A DNA stretch of 41,116 nucleotides from Cytauxzoon felis (lineage: Eukaryota > Apicomplexa > Aconoidasida > Piroplasmida > Theileriidae). Made by a program: the position numbers and the translations under genes. The first letter of the stretch is position 1. Each line of letters opens with the position of its first letter. Shown one piece after another: positions 21,670 to 32,420 of this stretch. Location: assembly GCA_020283715.1 (NCBI GenBank), contig JAIQCW010000233.1:1-41116 (forward strand). Direction: 5' to 3'. The notes under the pieces are model-generated. The model did not search any database. It saw only the letters and a program-made list of their open reading frames with translations, and had not been told where the DNA came from.

Positions 21670-24600
21670 ATGTATTTTAATCTCGATCCTTATCATTTAC
21701 TCCATCGCAATAAATTTTTATCTATTGTTTATATAAATAATGGATATAAATTAATTAAATTTAATAGTTTAAGATGTTTTAATAGTACTTCTGTCCATTG
21801 TCATGATGAAACTTCATCTACATTGTTGTCTAATTCAGTCGAACACTCTATTGATAATCGAAATCATATCCAACCAAATACATTTAATGTATATGAAATC
21901 ATTAAATTGTATCAAGTCTTGAAGACAAAACCTTCTGGATATAATGATATATCGTTTTTAAGATCTCTTACAGTTAAAACATTAGGAAATTTACTTTTGT
22001 TCAGGTTTGTATATCATCATCACCATTTAAAATTATTATAGACCTAATGAATTATGTAGTTTTGTTGAGATATTTGCTCATTTAAGCTATAGAAATATAG
22101 TATTTATGCAAGGTGTTACTGAAGCATTATTTTGGTCATGTATGATTAAGAATATTAAAGTAAATGATATAACAAAATTTTTAAAATCATGTTCAATTTT
22201 AAAGTTGGTTTATTATTAAATTATAATTTCAATCAACTATAGGTATATACCAAATTCAAAATATTTAAATGCTTATTTTGAATTGATAAATAATAATTGT
22301 AATAACCTTTCTATTAATGATCATTTAAGAGTATTACATTTTCTGGTATATAAATTCTATTATAATTAGACATAATTCATTAGGTTTATAATAATTTAAA
22401 TGGGATTGATATATTTATGGATATATATTCAAGATGTTATAATCATTGTAAAATGAATTTAGGTAACATGACACATCCATTACTAGCATCATTTAGTCAA
22501 ATACAATTATTAATAGATGATACAGATCAGTATGTTTATAAGATGTATGGATTATATAATTAATTATTATAATAGGATTATATATGATTCTATATGTATA
22601 AATTTTTTACGTGATGTAAAAAATTCAAATGTTGCCAATTTTTTAATGATTTCAAATTCTATATTACGTTGTTCTATAAAGAGGATACCAACTCATTATC
22701 TAAAGGTATATTAATACAATTGTAGGATGATGTATAGTTATATGATGATATATAGGTGTTTAATTATTATATATTTAACCGTACAAATGATTGTAATCCG
22801 AAGATTATAATTAATGGATTATCGTTTGTTTGAAAATTTTTTTTCTGAAATAGAAATCTATATAGTATACTATCTAAATTTTATATGAGAGATACGGTAT
22901 GTCTGAGTAGGATTGGTTCAATAGTTTGTGATGGAATAATGAGTTATAATGATAACGAGGTTAATTGAGGGTGTTTATATTTATATATATATATATATAT
23001 TAAACGTATAGATTATTAAAATATTAAATTTATTATCTAGTTTATCTTATAAGCATAAGGAATTGATTTCTTGTGTATATAAATATACATCTGGTTGGTT
23101 GATGTTGTTGATATGATTGATGAATGATGAATTATAGGTATTGAATCATCTGAGAATTGTAATGTAACAAGGGCATTACTTAATTTAATACGTAAAGTTA
23201 AATACAATCACGCACCTTCAATTAAATATTTACGTGAAGGTGGTGGAAGGAAGGAAATTCTTCGAATGATAGAAGGAGGGGATGAAGTCATTCGAATGAT
23301 ATCCTCGCATCATCCATCATCAAATGACATTAATACTAGAGGGAATGTAATAATTACCAACGAGTTTATATTGAACGATCTTCCGAACGTAGTGAGGGAA
23401 GACCCGAACGTAGTGAGGGAGGTATTTCCGATGAACGAAGTGAGGAGGGAAGTTCCGAGTGAAATGAGGAACGAGGAATTTTCGAGGAACGAGGAATTTT
23501 CGAGGAACGAGGAATTTTCTCCGAATGAAGAATTTTCTACGAAGGAAGTTTCTACAATGACGAATTTTCCTACTAAGTCGAATTTTCTTCCTACTTCAGA
23601 GAATTTTCCTTCATCGAAGAATTTTCCTCCCTCGAAGAAAATTCCATCTTCCTCGCTTCACTCGGAGATACTTCCATCCTCGCTTCGCTCGTCGGACGTT
23701 CCTCCTTCGTCGGAACATCGTCCCTCACCTTGTAAGAGGACTGCACGTAGATTGATTAATAAAAATATCAGCGTAACATCGATAAATGATAATGTAAAGG
23801 TAAAATTTCTGCCATTAAATGCAGAATATAGAAAAAATATTACATTGAGAGAATCATTTAATAATTTTATTAATATACACTTCAATAATAGACATCCAGC
23901 TATTAGACGTATTGAAAATAGAAGGAACATGTTAAATCAAATGGATAGATTTAAAAAGAAATTAAAGTATAAAAATAGTAATTTATTAAATGATATATAT
24001 CTTGAAGGTAAAAATATAAATATAAATACATCTATAAAGAGATATAAGAAAAAAAAGAGATATTCTAGTTGTAAATTTATACAATTTGATACATTTTATT
24101 TAAATGAATGTAAAATATTAAGACGTTGTTTTTTAACACCATTAATAAATTATATTAATAATGGAAGTAAATTATTAAATTATGATGGATGTAAATTATT
24201 AAATTATTTTAAACGTATACATGATGTAAAATGTAATGACGACAACCCAACAGAGGAGGATGTCAATTCAACAGAGGAGGAGGATAACAACAATTCAATG
24301 AAGGAGGAGGATAACAACATTTCAACACAACTTCATCACAACACTTCATCTCCATCAACTCCAACACATCCATTTCCAACACTTCCACCTCCACCACAAC
24401 TTCCACCACCTCCATCAATGATTGATTGTATAGTATATAAGAATACACCATTACATATAGATAATAATTATTTAATACCTATAATAAAGATAAAATCATT
24501 ATATAATAAAAAAACGAAAATTTTTTATAAAAAATTGATAAAATATCATAAAAATATAAATGATATAATAAATTATAATATTAATAATAATTTATGGAAA

Positions 24601-26062
24601 TTTATAGAACATGAAGATAAAAATGTACAAAAATATAATAAACAAGAAAAAAATTTTATTAAACATTTAATTTACCACATAAAATCTATTAGAAATTTAA
24701 TGATTAATAATAAATCATTTAATATTATTAATGATTTTATTAAATTATTTTGGTTTGTTATATTGTTGTTATTATAATTATATTATAGCTCTAATGAATT
24801 TAAAAGAAATATAACTAATCATAATAATGAAATTATAATTGAATTGATCTATAACATCAATCTCATTATTTTTATAAAGTATCTAAATACAAATTGTAAT
24901 ACAGTATGTTATCTACATATATATCATCATCCATATCCAGAAGATATATAATGATGATGATAATAATAATATAATCAATCTAATATATAAACTACTCAAT
25001 ACTATTATATCAACATCCACCATACATAATGTACAATCCTACCCTCTTCCACTCGAGGTCCAATCCAACTCTTCTTCCATTCCACCTGAGGTTACAACGT
25101 CTATTCCACTCGCCGTGGTGGCCTCTTATAATTACCTATCTCTAAAGAGTAAAGCCACTCCCGGAGATCGTGGCGGAAGTGAAGGTGGAGATGGGACTTT
25201 AACCCGGAAGAACAAAGAGTGTCAACCCCTAAGAACAGAGAATTCTACCCGGAGGAACAAGAATGTTAACCCGGAGGAACAGGAAGTTAGTAATTTAACC
25301 TCAAGTGGAAAACCCGAGAACGATCTACGGGAGTTTGAGGGGGAAGTAAATAGAGGAGCTGACCGCAGGACGACCTCAGGTAGAGGTGGACTACCCGTAG
25401 CTGATCTCAGGGAAGCGGAGGGGGAAATAAATAGAGAAGCTGACGGCAGGAATGTAACCTCAGGTGGAAGAGGCACCATGCCTAGTGGAAAGACCTCAGG
25501 TGGAGAAGCTGTCTGCAATACGAAGGAAGATGATAAGAAGGATAATGATTTCATCTCAGGTCTTGAAGATGTTACATTATGTAAATTATTCAATAGTGTG
25601 TTATGTACGATATGGTTGATGATTAAATTTGGTATTCCTTATAATGAGAGTATGAGATATATTTATATTTATGGATCTTTATTTGAGAAGATTATATTTA
25701 ATAGATTGATGTATAATTCGATAGATACTGATCAAGTATATAATTTATTATCTAGTTTGAATAGATATTATATAGTACGGGGAATTTTTAATGATTATAT
25801 AATGAATTTGGGTTATAAATATATAGATGATGATTTATATATGAAGAAGTCATTATTTAAACAAATATTATTAAAGTATAGAATAACAGATGATATGTTA
25901 TATAATATTCAATGGTTTTTAGATGATAAGAATAGATTTGTTAATATCAAATGTTATAATGATGTAAAGTATAATTCTATAATTAAGCATAACATATCCC
26001 TATTAAATGATAATGATACCCAACTAGTATCATATTTTATGAAATTTTATAAATTTTATTAA
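21670..26062 (+). CDS. Large many-exon protein of unknown function, probably organellar, with a repeat-derived insert
   Basis: I join about ten exons. The first starts at ATG 21670, and each later exon connects through introns of 31-55 nt that keep the frame, through the long exon beginning near 23143. Near 24751 an intron (donor gtttgt) follows the FIKLFWF end. Near 24905-24940 a further intron of about 38 nt (gtatgt...ccag) leads into a frame open to 26062. The early part consists of helical hairpin-like repeats (SFVEIFAHLSYRNIVFMQ; VANFLMISNSILRC), like the helical repeats of FAST-kinase/RAP organellar RNA-binding proteins in apicomplexans. The N-terminus (RCFNS region) could be a mitochondrial presequence. 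Two GC-rich low-complexity inserts interrupt it: about 23370-23740, and about 25045-25560 (dispersed repeat). I cannot see a definite RAP domain. Function and exact exon set are uncertain. Confidence 0.5.
25045..25560 (+). repeat. Dispersed repeat copy read in frame within a coding exon
   Basis: Starts with the terminal motif CCACTCGAGGTCCAATCC. It then contains a CTCTAAAGAGTAAAGCCACT module, several CCCGGAGGAACA modules, sub-terminal module A' (NDLREFEGEVNR when translated) and module A (PVADLREAEGEINR). The whole segment has no stop in the frame of the surrounding gene. Local GC content is clearly higher than in the flanking exon sequence. Related copies lie at 27.2-27.6, 28.95-29.63, 34.8-35.25, 35.87-36.3 and 40.1 kb. 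Confidence 0.8.
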
Positions 26063-26122
26063 AATGTATATTTATATTTAATTATTTATTAATTATAAAA
26101 AATTATATATAATTAATTAATT

Positions 26123-26996
26123 ATGAGTTTTGTATCAGCTCCTCCAATTTTATCTTCACCAAAATCTGGTGTAAATGAGGGTAATAATTTACACCCTAGT
26201 AATAGAATTACATATAAAGGAGAGAGTTGTCCAACTACATATGTTATACATAAAATTCTTGGTATATTATCTCAACATAATAGATCCCTTCATACATTAG
26301 AGCTTGAAAAAGCACTTCGTAATTTAGGATTTATGGTAATTATTAAAATATAAATTTTCTAATATACTTTAGGGTGTTGAAATAACAACTAATAAAGAAT
26401 TATATGAATCATTAAAAAGAGTACAAAAAATAGAATTCGATACAGTTACAAAAAGATTACTTTATAAAAATCCATTTGAATCTATAAATAGTACTGAAAC
26501 TTTATTATCTTATATTAATACAAATTCATCTATTAAAGGTCTTAAAATTACAGATGAAATGTTAAATGCTAACCCTATTATGATTAATTGGATTAATGAT
26601 GTATTAAAACAACGTAAAGTTCGTTGTATTAGACCAAATTCATCGCATATTAAAGGTTTATATACATCATCTATCATCATTCATTCTATAGGTAAAAAAA
26701 AATGTCGACATTCTGGTACACCAAATCAATGCAGTATCTATAGCACAACTAAATGTCAAGAATGCTTTAATAATGTTCATGGCCTTATTTTATTCCCATT
26801 AGGTAAAGATATATTTGAAAATGATAGATTTAAACTTGATCATGATATTAAAAATTTATGGGATTCTGTACGTTTAATAATTATAAACATTCATCTCCAT
26901 CAGGTTGTCATACCACCCACAGATCAATTACTTAAAGAATATAATATCAATGAACGAGTCGTAAATATACCAATCTCTAGAATGTATGTTCCATAA
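26123..26996 (+). CDS. Transcription initiation factor TFIIE beta subunit
   Basis: TFIIE-beta pairs with TFIIE-alpha and recruits TFIIH to the RNA polymerase II pre-initiation complex. ATG 26123; one 37-nt intron (26336-26372); 278 residues, near the usual 280-290. The order of segments fits the family. A first winged helix starts TTYVIHKILGILSQHNRSLHTLELEKAL. A second follows after KRLLYKNPFESINSTETLLSYI. Then come LKITDEMLNANPIMINWINDVLKQRKVRCIR and, near the end, FKLDHDIKNLWDSVRL, matching the conserved acidic-LW-S-V segment. The last helix (DQLLKEYNI) matches EEYLKKQGI. A central insert carries CRHSG and CQEC cysteines, possibly a small zinc site not typical of animal TFIIE-beta. Confidence 0.72.
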
Positions 26997-27667
26997 ACAC
27001 ATATACATTATATCATATAATAGAGATAAAAGACGTAAAGGTAAAGACGATACAACCAAAGGGTATGCTAAAAAATCTAATCAATACATATAATAACATA
27101 CAGAACCAAAGTCAAAATGAGAAAAATCTATAATACACACCTATTCACACCACAAGAACTCAGAAGAGAAAATTAAATACAGTTACGCAGTGTAGTGTAA
27201 CGGAACGCAGTAAAGACTACCGAAGGTATACAGACACTACTACACTCGCATCCACCGAGGTCCAATCCACTTCTTTTCCACTCGCCGTGGAGGCCTCTTC
27301 CTTTTACTTCCCCTTCCAACTCCCATAGATCGTTCTCGGCTTTTCCACTTGAGGTCCAATTTAATAGACTCGAGTTTTGAATTCGGGTGGAGATTATTAT
27401 TATATTACAAGTTCTTGATTTGGATAATTGAGAGTAAGGGGACCGAAGAAAATTCTTCGATAACAACCCCTAAGAACAGAATTTGTCGACCTGGAGGAAC
27501 GAGAAGGTATGGATGTAACATCGAGTGGAACCCGTAGCTGATCTCAGGGAAGCGAAGGGGGAAGTAAATAGAAGAGCTGTCTGCAAGACGAAGATAAGGT
27601 GGATGATAAGGCTGTAACCTCAGGTGGAACTTCGAGTAGATGAATTTGTTAGTGTAAAAAATTAACA
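26997..27667. repeat. Intergenic region holding a dispersed repeat element with a second type of core
   Basis: About 670 nt between the convergent TFIIE-beta and G6PD genes. From about 27240 to 27645 it holds an element with the inverted A' module on the left (27283-27345), the A module on the right (27525-27590) and the motif GAGGTCCAATCC near the left end. The core differs from the CPSF73-intron copies but shares GGATAATTGAGAGT and AACCCCTAAGAACAGAAT with the G6PD-intron copy. Short ORFs across it are by-products of the repeat. The first 240 nt hold nothing I recognise. Confidence 0.75.
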
Positions 27668-30600
27668 TTACAATAATTTAAGTATTTCATTGGCTTCTTG
27701 TGGTCCGGTTGATCCACGTGGATACATTATGGGTATGATTTTTTCATTTTCGATTTGATTGATGACGGGGCTTAATATTCTCCATGATTCTTTAACTTCA
27801 TCAATGGTTGGGAAATAATCTTTACGTCCACTGAATGCATGATAGAATAGATTTTCATATGCACCTTCAATAGTTCTTTTAGTAGCTGCATATTCTACAT
27901 CTCTTAAAATACATATTTCATTATTTAATGTAATACCATCACTATCCATATCACTATATATATTAGATTTAACTTCACCAACATTAATTTCACTATCATC
28001 AATAATCCAAAATACAGATGGTGTAGGATGTATTCTAAATACAAGACTAGTAGGTTTAAAATCTAGAAAATCAATATTATTATAACCATCATTCATATTT
28101 AAACGAACTTCACATAAACGTTCATCTAATGCTTTACCAGATGTAATTATAAATGGTACATCTTTCCAATCATCATTATCAATATATAATAAACATGTAC
28201 AATATGTAATACATAATGAATCTAATGGTATACCAATTTCTTGTCTATAACTACAATATTTTCCATCAATACTATTAGTATATTGTCCAATTATACAATC
28301 ATTTATATTTAATGTTCTAATAGATTTTAATAATCTTAATTTATCATCAGATAATAATTTTTTATTACCATGTGTTAATCTCATTGCTATTAATGATAAT
28401 AATTGTAATCCATGACTTTGTATCATATCACGTATAATACCATAATTTTCAAAATATGATCTACCAAATGTACCAATATCTTCTTTTAATTTTATATGTA
28501 CACTTTTAATATATTTATTATTAAATAATGATGAATATTTTGATGATCTTTTGGCTGATATTATACAAGAGATCATAGGTTTACCTAAATAATGATCAAC
28601 AAAAAATAATTCATCTAATTCTATATGCTCTTTTAATACATTTTGTATCTCAATACAACTTAATAAATCACGTCCAAATGGTTTCTCAACCATAGCACGA
28701 AACCAACCTTGTTTAGGTCTACATACCGATGTAGCCATTCTCATTATAGGATGATATGCTTCTGCCGGTGTTGCCAAATATATCATTCTATGTGATGTTA
28801 ATGAACCAGATTCTATCTCTAATAATTTATTATTTAATGCGATTAATGATTCAGGATCGTCATATGTTATTTGTCTGTAGGAAATAAAGATGAAGAATGA
28901 AGGTAGTGAAGAGGGTAGTGATGGATCATCCATCATGGGAATGATGGAAGATGGTGCTAAGATGAGGTCCAATCCAACTCTTCTTCCACTCGGCGTGGAG
29001 CCTCCTTTAATTACCTATCTCTAAAGAGTAGAGCCACTCCCAGAGATCGTGGCGGAGGCAATGTCTGTTATTCCGGGTTGACACCTTTTGTTCCTCCGGG
29101 TATATTTCCTGTTCTTAGGGGTTGACTATCTTCGTTCTTCCGGGTAGACATTTATACTGAATAATCTTTCTCGGTCCCCCAACTCTCAATTATCCATATG
29201 AGGACTTCTGAATTCAAGAATAACTTCTACCCGGAAGAACAGACCTCCACCGAGGTCCAATCAACTCTCTTGGTCCTGCCGTCAGCTCTCCACCCGAGGT
29301 TAGTCCTGCCGTCAGCTCCTCCAATTATCTATCTCTAAAGAGTATAGCCACTCCCGGAAATCGTGGCGGAAGTTAGTTATTGGACCTCAGGTGGAGACCT
29401 CAAGTGGAACCTGTAAGCGATCTACGGGAGCTGGAAGGGGAAGTAAACAGAGAGGGCACCACGCCTAGTGGAAAGACATCATGTGGAATGAAGAGTAGTA
29501 CTGGACCTCGAGTGGAACCCGTAGCTGATCTCAGGGAAGCGGAGGGAGAAGTAAATAGAGAAGGCCACCACGGCGAGTGGAAGAGGTGAAGACAGTGATT
29601 GGACCTCGAGTGGAAAATAATTACATAAAACATACATTCTGCTACATTTATTTTTAAATTCGGCAATAACGGAAGGGAAATCGAATCGTATACCAAAATC
29701 TCTCATAAAAATATTAGTATTGATGGATGAGAATATATCTTTTGTAATATTAGAGAAGAATAGATTAAAATCCATATTTTTTCTACTAACGGCTAGGATA
29801 TGAAATTTATTGGGTAAGAAGCCTAAATAGAATAAATGAAATAATGCTGGATATAATTTTCTTTTAGCTAAATCACCGGATGAACCAAATAATATAAATG
29901 TTAAATAATCATTTTGTTCTAATGGTATTTTTATTCTAACTTTTCTAATAGTAGATGAATCTAATACAGCAATACAACCAGGTTTAGTAAATATTTGTGT
30001 AGCAGGAAATTTTACTGGATCTACATGTCTATATTGTAACATTGTAGTCCAGATACGTTTTTTACGTTCACCTTTTAAAAAAAATAATTTACTTTTTGCT
30101 TTACATAAAAATGGTAATGATATAGTAATACGTTCTCTAACTACAGCAGTTTCTGTATAAGTTGCTATAACTCTATGTATACAATCTGTTACATATGCTG
30201 TATCTAATGTAGCTAAATATTCTGGAAATAAACCTGCTATATGAAAATCATCACCTATACCTAATGTAATTAAATCTGGTCTTGAATTATGATATATTTT
30301 ATCTGTTGTATTATTATTATTAGATGAAGTATTATAATCATTATTATTAACTGGTCCAAATATTTTTTCTAAATCTTCTTCATATTTCTTAACACAATCT
30401 TCTAATGATAAACTTGTATCAGGAAATATTATATTACATTCTGGTACAGGCCAATATTTTAATAATGTATTCTTTATTAATCTAGTATTAGACATCTCAT
30501 CATCAATAGGTACATATCTTTCATCAATAAGAAATATAATTAATCTATTAAAATCAATCTCTAAATCTGTTAAACGTCCCATAAATCTATATATATCTCT

Positions 30601-31075
30601 AGGTGTTGAACCACCTGATAAACCAATTGTAACATATGCTGTATCTGATTTTGATTGACTTGTTTTTATTTTATGTAATATTAAATGTGTAGCTGCTGAT
30701 ACAAAACCTTCTTCTGTACGACAATCAAGTAAACATGGTGCTATTATATCTTCTGGATCACTACAATCATAATCAATAGGTAAATTCATTACTATAATAA
30801 TTATATTTCTTTATATAAAATCTAAACTAACCATGACTAGTATCCTTAAATTGTAATATCTCATGCATCTTACTAGCATAAAATTCCCTTAACCAATCAT
30901 GATAATCAGGTGATTGTAATGCCATCAAACTTGAAAATGAATTAAATGATTCACTATTAGAACTAGTCTTAAAAAATCTACGAGATAATATATCATGAGT
31001 AGATGCCGATGAACTATTCGGCTCAGGACATTGAGATGTTTCATTAGGATTACTACTAGAATTATCCTCTGTCAT
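27668..31075 (-). CDS. Fused 6-phosphogluconolactonase / glucose-6-phosphate 1-dehydrogenase
   Basis: Carries out the first two steps of the oxidative pentose phosphate pathway, making NADPH, in the cytosol. Start ATG 31073-31075. A 40-nt intron (30792-30831) and a 761-nt intron (28875-29635) give three exons and about 868 residues, similar to Plasmodium GluPho. The first 80 residues are Ser/Asn-rich. The lactonase half shows GLSGGSTPRDIYRF, FLIDERYVP, NTRLIKNTL and LGIGDDFHIAGLFPE. In most lactonases the last segment is GMGxDGHxASLFP; here the DGH is DFH. The dehydrogenase half shows the NADP-binding FGSSGDLAKRKLYPALF, EKPFGRD, the active-site DHYLGK, and YENYGIIRDMIQSH-like residues. The DHYLGK lysine and histidine are present. 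The large intron is filled with repeat sequence. Confidence 0.92.
28875..29635 (-). repeat. 761-nt repeat-filled intron of the 6PGL-G6PD gene
   Basis: Donor GTATG at 29635 and acceptor CCTACAG at 28875-28881 (minus strand) join CSR to IQITYDDPES in frame. On the plus strand the intron holds GAGGTCCAATCC at about 28961 and its inverted partner GATTGGACCTCGAGTGG at about 29598-29614. Between them lie two direct copies of the CTCTAAAGAGTAxAGCCACT module (about 28998 and 29325), CCCGGAAGAACA modules in both orientations, and modules A' (about 29400) and A (about 29510). All other introns in this gene, and nearly all in the window, are under 60 nt. Confidence 0.85.
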
Positions 31076-31198
31076 ATTAAAACTATAATCTATACTATGA
31101 AAAAATTTTTTTATATAATATTATACATTGTATAATAATTATTATCCGTCTATAAATCAATTCCAAAATCTAAATGTAATTCTAATCATCCATTGTAT

Positions 31199-31348
31199 GA
31201 ATACAAGAACATCTATCATGAAATTAGAATACGTCTTCACATCATTATGAATACAAGAACATCTATCATGAAATTAGAATACGTCTTTACATCATTATGA
31301 ATACAAGAACATCTATCATGAAATTAGAATACGTCTTTACATCATTAT
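31199..31348. repeat. 50-bp tandem repeat, three copies
   Basis: Three almost identical 50-bp units (31199-31248, 31249-31298, 31299-31348), each beginning GAATACAAGAACATCTATCA. Copies differ at about one position (c/t near unit position 40). A partial fourth unit may follow. Located upstream of the 6PGL-G6PD start codon. Confidence 0.9.
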
Positions 31349-31763
31349 AAATACAATAAACAAAAATTAACATGAATAACTATAAATATACATAACAAAC
31401 TATATTAATACTTAAATGATACAAAAAAATTAGTAAAATACAATAACATATTTTCAATGACAGTGGTATAATAATAGAGTGTCATTCTGAGGGGGGTTGA
31501 AAGTATGAATATCTAGGAGATATAATGTTAATTGTAGTATATATAATTAGTATTATTACAAGTATAATATAGTTACTATAATAGTATCATTTCATATAAC
31601 TAATAATGGATACAATATGTTAATGTTAGAAGTTGATACCTGAACAAGTGCAAATGGTAAATCGAAAGATATACACTTATTAATTACTAATAATTCACGT
31701 CTATATATACATAATATCATTATTTATATTATATATAACATCAAATTAGATGATGAAATTAGC

Positions 31764-31863
31764 AAGAAATTATATAATCTGTTCATTAGTAGTTGATGTC
31801 CTTGAAGGTGTATAAGAAATTATGTACTCTGTTCATTAGTATTTGATGTCATTGACAGTTTAT
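31764..31863. repeat. 50-bp tandem duplication
   Basis: Two units of 50 bp (31764-31813 and 31814-31863), each beginning AAGAAATTAT and containing CTGTTCATTAGTA and TTGATGTC, with several differences between them. It ends about 20 nt from the stop codon of the Vma21-like gene. Confidence 0.75.
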
Positions 31864-31884
31864 AAATGCATCTAATGAATCAAT

Positions 31885-32175
31885 CTAATCATCCTTAACA
31901 GATTTTTGTAATATAAAATTAGCTGATGTTTCACTATGTTCACATTGATTATATGCTATCCAAGCATATGTAAATGTAATACCAAGTACAAGCATTACTG
32001 ATGTAGTAACACTTATAACCATAGACATTGTAGTATTAAAACCCATTGTCTTTATAAATGAAGGTAATACTAACATTGTAGATGTTGGTAATGCAAATAA
32101 TAAAAATGAGAATCCACCTAGAACTTTTACCTTATTCATATCAGCCCAGTTAAAAAAGTTGAATTTTTTCGTCAT
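31885..32175 (-). CDS. Vma21-like V-ATPase assembly protein
   Basis: Vma21 is a small two-helix ER membrane protein that chaperones assembly of the V-ATPase Vo sector. A single exon of 96 residues. Two hydrophobic helices (about residues 18-38 and 52-74) are separated by a short loop, with a conserved Pro in helix 1 (FALPTSTMLVLP). Helix 2 ends in an aromatic-alanine-tryptophan motif (FTYAWIAYN) like the YVAWNE end of Vma21. The N-terminus is short and cytosolic-looking. The tail is polar, ends in KDD, and lacks the KKED-type retrieval signal of yeast. Size and topology fit, but with so small a protein the call is moderate. Confidence 0.55.
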   Translation of the reverse strand: MTKKFNFFNWADMNKVKVLGGFSFLLFALPTSTMLVLPSFIKTMGFNTTMSMVISVTTSVMLVLGITFTYAWIAYNQCEHSETSANFILQKSVKDD

Positions 32176-32420
32176 GTTGTCAACTAGAGTCTAAAGGAAT
32201 CCAATATTAAATTTTTAAATGGACATGTATAATATATTATTTTTTTTGAAAAAAAAATATACAAATGTATAATAATTCTATTAAATATAATTACATTATT
32301 ATAAATAATAATTTTAATCTATAATAAATAATTTTAATACCCATCACCATACCTATGAAGACAACTATACTATAGCTTAATAGAATTTATATATATAAAT
32401 ATAATCATTTACAATTCAAA

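Larger units (their letters stand above)
31076..31884. other. Intergenic region upstream of 6PGL-G6PD, with two 50-bp-period repeats
   Basis: About 810 nt between the start of the fusion gene and the 3' end of the Vma21-like gene. It holds a three-copy and a two-copy 50-bp tandem repeat (listed separately). A phrase near 31540-31580 (GTATAATATAGTTACTA) recurs near 40305-40325. I see no ORF or structured RNA. Confidence 0.55.

Noticed and set aside
22975..23005. TA microsatellite as a regulatory site
   Set aside because: It lies inside a proposed intron (gttaattgag...cgtatag) and simple AT runs are expected in so AT-rich a genome.
29380..29696. Short ORFs on both strands at 29.4-29.7 kb as independent genes
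   Set aside because: They consist of dispersed-repeat sequence within the G6PD intron and lack any unique coding region.
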